Source: Tritrichomonas musculus (Eukaryota; Parabasalia; Tritrichomonadida; Tritrichomonadidae). From it: a stretch of 64,000 bases of DNA. Under the pieces are notes generated by a model. The model saw nothing but the letters and a program-made list of their open reading frames with translations. It did no database searches and was not told where the DNA came from. Location: contig JAPFFF010000004.1 of NCBI GenBank assembly GCA_039105265.1, positions 3,286,001 to 3,350,000 on the forward strand, read 5' to 3'. A program made the position numbers and the translations under genes. Shown here piece by piece: positions 57,801 through 60,800 of this stretch (position 1 is its first letter; each line of letters opens with the position of its first letter).

Positions 57801-60800
57801 GTTCACGAAGTTTAGTTAATTCTTCAAGTTTCGACTTCGTGTCTTCAGCATTCAGTTCTTGGTTGTCGTCTGGTAATGTTGATTTAACTGCTTCACTTAT
57901 TTCTCGGTCTCTCTGTGCTTTGTTGATTATTTCATTAAGTTGTTCTTCACTGAGTTCTCCAATATTGGAAGCATCAACATTGTCACCATTCACTGCATTC
58001 ATAAGTTTAGCAAGTTGCTCTCGGAGTTTAGAAAGTTCCTCAAGTTTAGATTTGGTATCTTCTGCATTTGCTTCTTCACTTCCTTCTGGTAATGTTGATT
58101 TAATTGCTTCACTCAATTCTCGATCTTTCTGTGCTTTAGCAATCATTTCATTAAGTTGGTCTTCATTTAGTTCACCAGCATTCAATGGATCAACGTTGCC
58201 GCCATTCACTGCATTCATAAGTTTAGCAAGTTGTTCGCGAAGTTTGGTTGATTCTTCAAGTATAGATTTCGTGTCTTCGGCACTTAATTCAGTGTTTTCT
58301 GGAAGGCTTGATTTAACTGTATCTGATATTTCTTTGTCTTTTGATGCTTTATTGATGATTTCTTTCATTTGTTCTTCACTCATTTCTGAAACTTTCGATG
58401 GATCAATATTCTCGCCACTCACTGCATTCATAAGTTTAGCAAGTTGTTCTCGAAGTTTGGTTAACTCCTCAAGTTTAGATTTGATTTCTTCTGCATTCAA
58501 TTCTTCACTTCCTTCTGGTAATGTTGATTTGACTGCTTCACTCAATTCTCGATCTTTCTGTGCTTTGCTAATGATTTCGTTAAGTTGTTCTTCACTGAGT
58601 TGTGAAACATTGGATGCATCAACATTTTCTCCACTCACTGCATTCATAAGTTTAGCAAGTTGTTCTCGAAGTTTAGTTAACTCTTCAAGCTTAGATTTGG
58701 TTTCTTCCGCATTCAGTTCTTGGCTGTCTTCTGGTAATGTTGATTTAACTGCTTCACTTATTTCTCTATCCTTCTGTGCTTTGCTAATGATTTCGTTAAG
58801 TTGATTTTCGTTGAGTTCTCCAACTTTCGATGGATCAACATTGCCGTCATTCACTGCATTCATAAGTTTAGCAAGTTGTTCTCGGAGTTTAAATATTTCA
58901 TCAAGTTTAGCTTTGGCTTCTTCTGATGTCATTTCTTCACTCAATTCTCTGTCTTTCTGTGCTTTGTTGACTATTTCATTCAGTTGTTCTTCATTTAGTT
59001 GTGAAACATTGGATGCATCAACATTGTCTCCACTCACTGCATTCATAAGTTTAGCAAGTTGTTCTCGGAGTTTGGAAAGTTCTTCAAGTTTGGATTTAGT
59101 ATCTTCTGCATTTGGTCCTTCACTTCCTTCTGGTAATGTTGATTTGACTGCTTCACTTATTTCTCTGTCTTTCTGGGCTTTGGCAATCATTTCATTCAGT
59201 TGTTCTTCACTGAGTTCTCCAACTTTCGATGCATCAACATTGTCACCATTCACTGCATTCATAAGTTTAGCAAGTTGCTCTCGAAGTTTAGTTAACTCCT
59301 CAAGTTTAGATTTAGTATCTTCTGCATTTGCTTCTTCACTTCCTTCTGGTAATGTTGATTTAACTGCTTCACTTATTTCTCTGTCTTTCTGGGCTTTGGC
59401 AATCATTTCATTAAGTTGTTCTTCATTAAGCTCGCTAACTTGGGAAGGATCGATTGTGTCACCATTCACTGCATTCATAAGTTTAGCAAGTTGTTCTCGG
59501 AGTTTAGAAAGTTCTTCAAGTTTAGATTTAGTATCTTCTGCATTTGCTTCTTCACTGCCTTCTGGTAATGTTGATTTAACTGCTTCACTTATTTCTCTAT
59601 CTTTCTGGGCTTTGGCAATCATTTCATTAAGTTGTTCTTCATTAAGCTCTCTAACTTGGGAAGGATCAATTGTATCTCCATTCACTGCATTCATCAATTT
59701 GGCAAGTTGTTCTCGGAGTTTGGAAAGTTCTTCAAGTTTAGATTTAGTATCTTCTGCGTTTATTTCTTCACTGCCTTCTGGCAATGATGATTTGGTTGCT
59801 TCACTTAGTTCTTTGTCCTTCTGTGCCTTATTGATGATTTCATTCATTTGTTCTTCACTTATTTGTGAGACATTTGATGGATCAATGTTGTCGCCACTCA
59901 CTGCATTCATCAATTTAGCAAGTCTTTCGCGAAGTTTGGTTAATTCTTCGAGTTTAGATTTCGTGTCTTCTACGTTAATTTCTTCATTGGCTTCTGGTGA
60001 TGTTGATTTCACTGTATCACTCAGTTCTTTTTCGTTTTGGGCTTTAGAAATGATCTCATTCATTTGTTCATCACTCAATTCTGATATTTTAGATGGATCA
60101 ACATTGTCGCCATTGGTAGCATTTATAAGTTTAGCAAGTCTTTCTCGAAGTCTAGAAAGTTCTTCAAGATTAGATTTAGTATCATCAGCATTTAATTCTT
60201 CATTTTCTGTTGGGAGAGTTGATTGGATGTTCTCGCTTATTTCTCGATCTTTCTGCGCTTTAGAAACTATTTCATTGAATTCACTTTCATTGATTTGATC
60301 AATATTAGATGGATCATAATTGTTGCCGCTGGCAGCATTCATAAGCTTAGCAAGCCTTTCACTAAGTTTGGTTAAATCTTCAGATTCAGATTTGATTTCC
60401 TCATTACTTAATTCTTCGCTGCTTTCTAGTGATTTAGATTTTATTGGTTTGTCTGATTTCTTATCTTTATCTGTCTTCAATTTTAAGTCTTCAATACGTT
60501 TTAAGAGATTATCCATTCTATCGTCAATGTCTATATCTAAATCATCAGACCAGTCGATATCCAAAACTTTTTCTATTTGATTTATTGAATTAATTACATG
60601 ATCATCTTCTTCATAATTTGGTATTTCTGGTAATATGATTGGAGCACTTCTCTCTTTAATATTGCTTAAATCAATATTCGGGTCATGAATGCCTTTCTGC
60701 TCTAAATCATTCAATTTATTATCAACGGCAGATAATGTTGATTTTAGATGATTCAGTGCATTATCATCTTTTTCTTCTATTTTATCATCAAATACTATAT

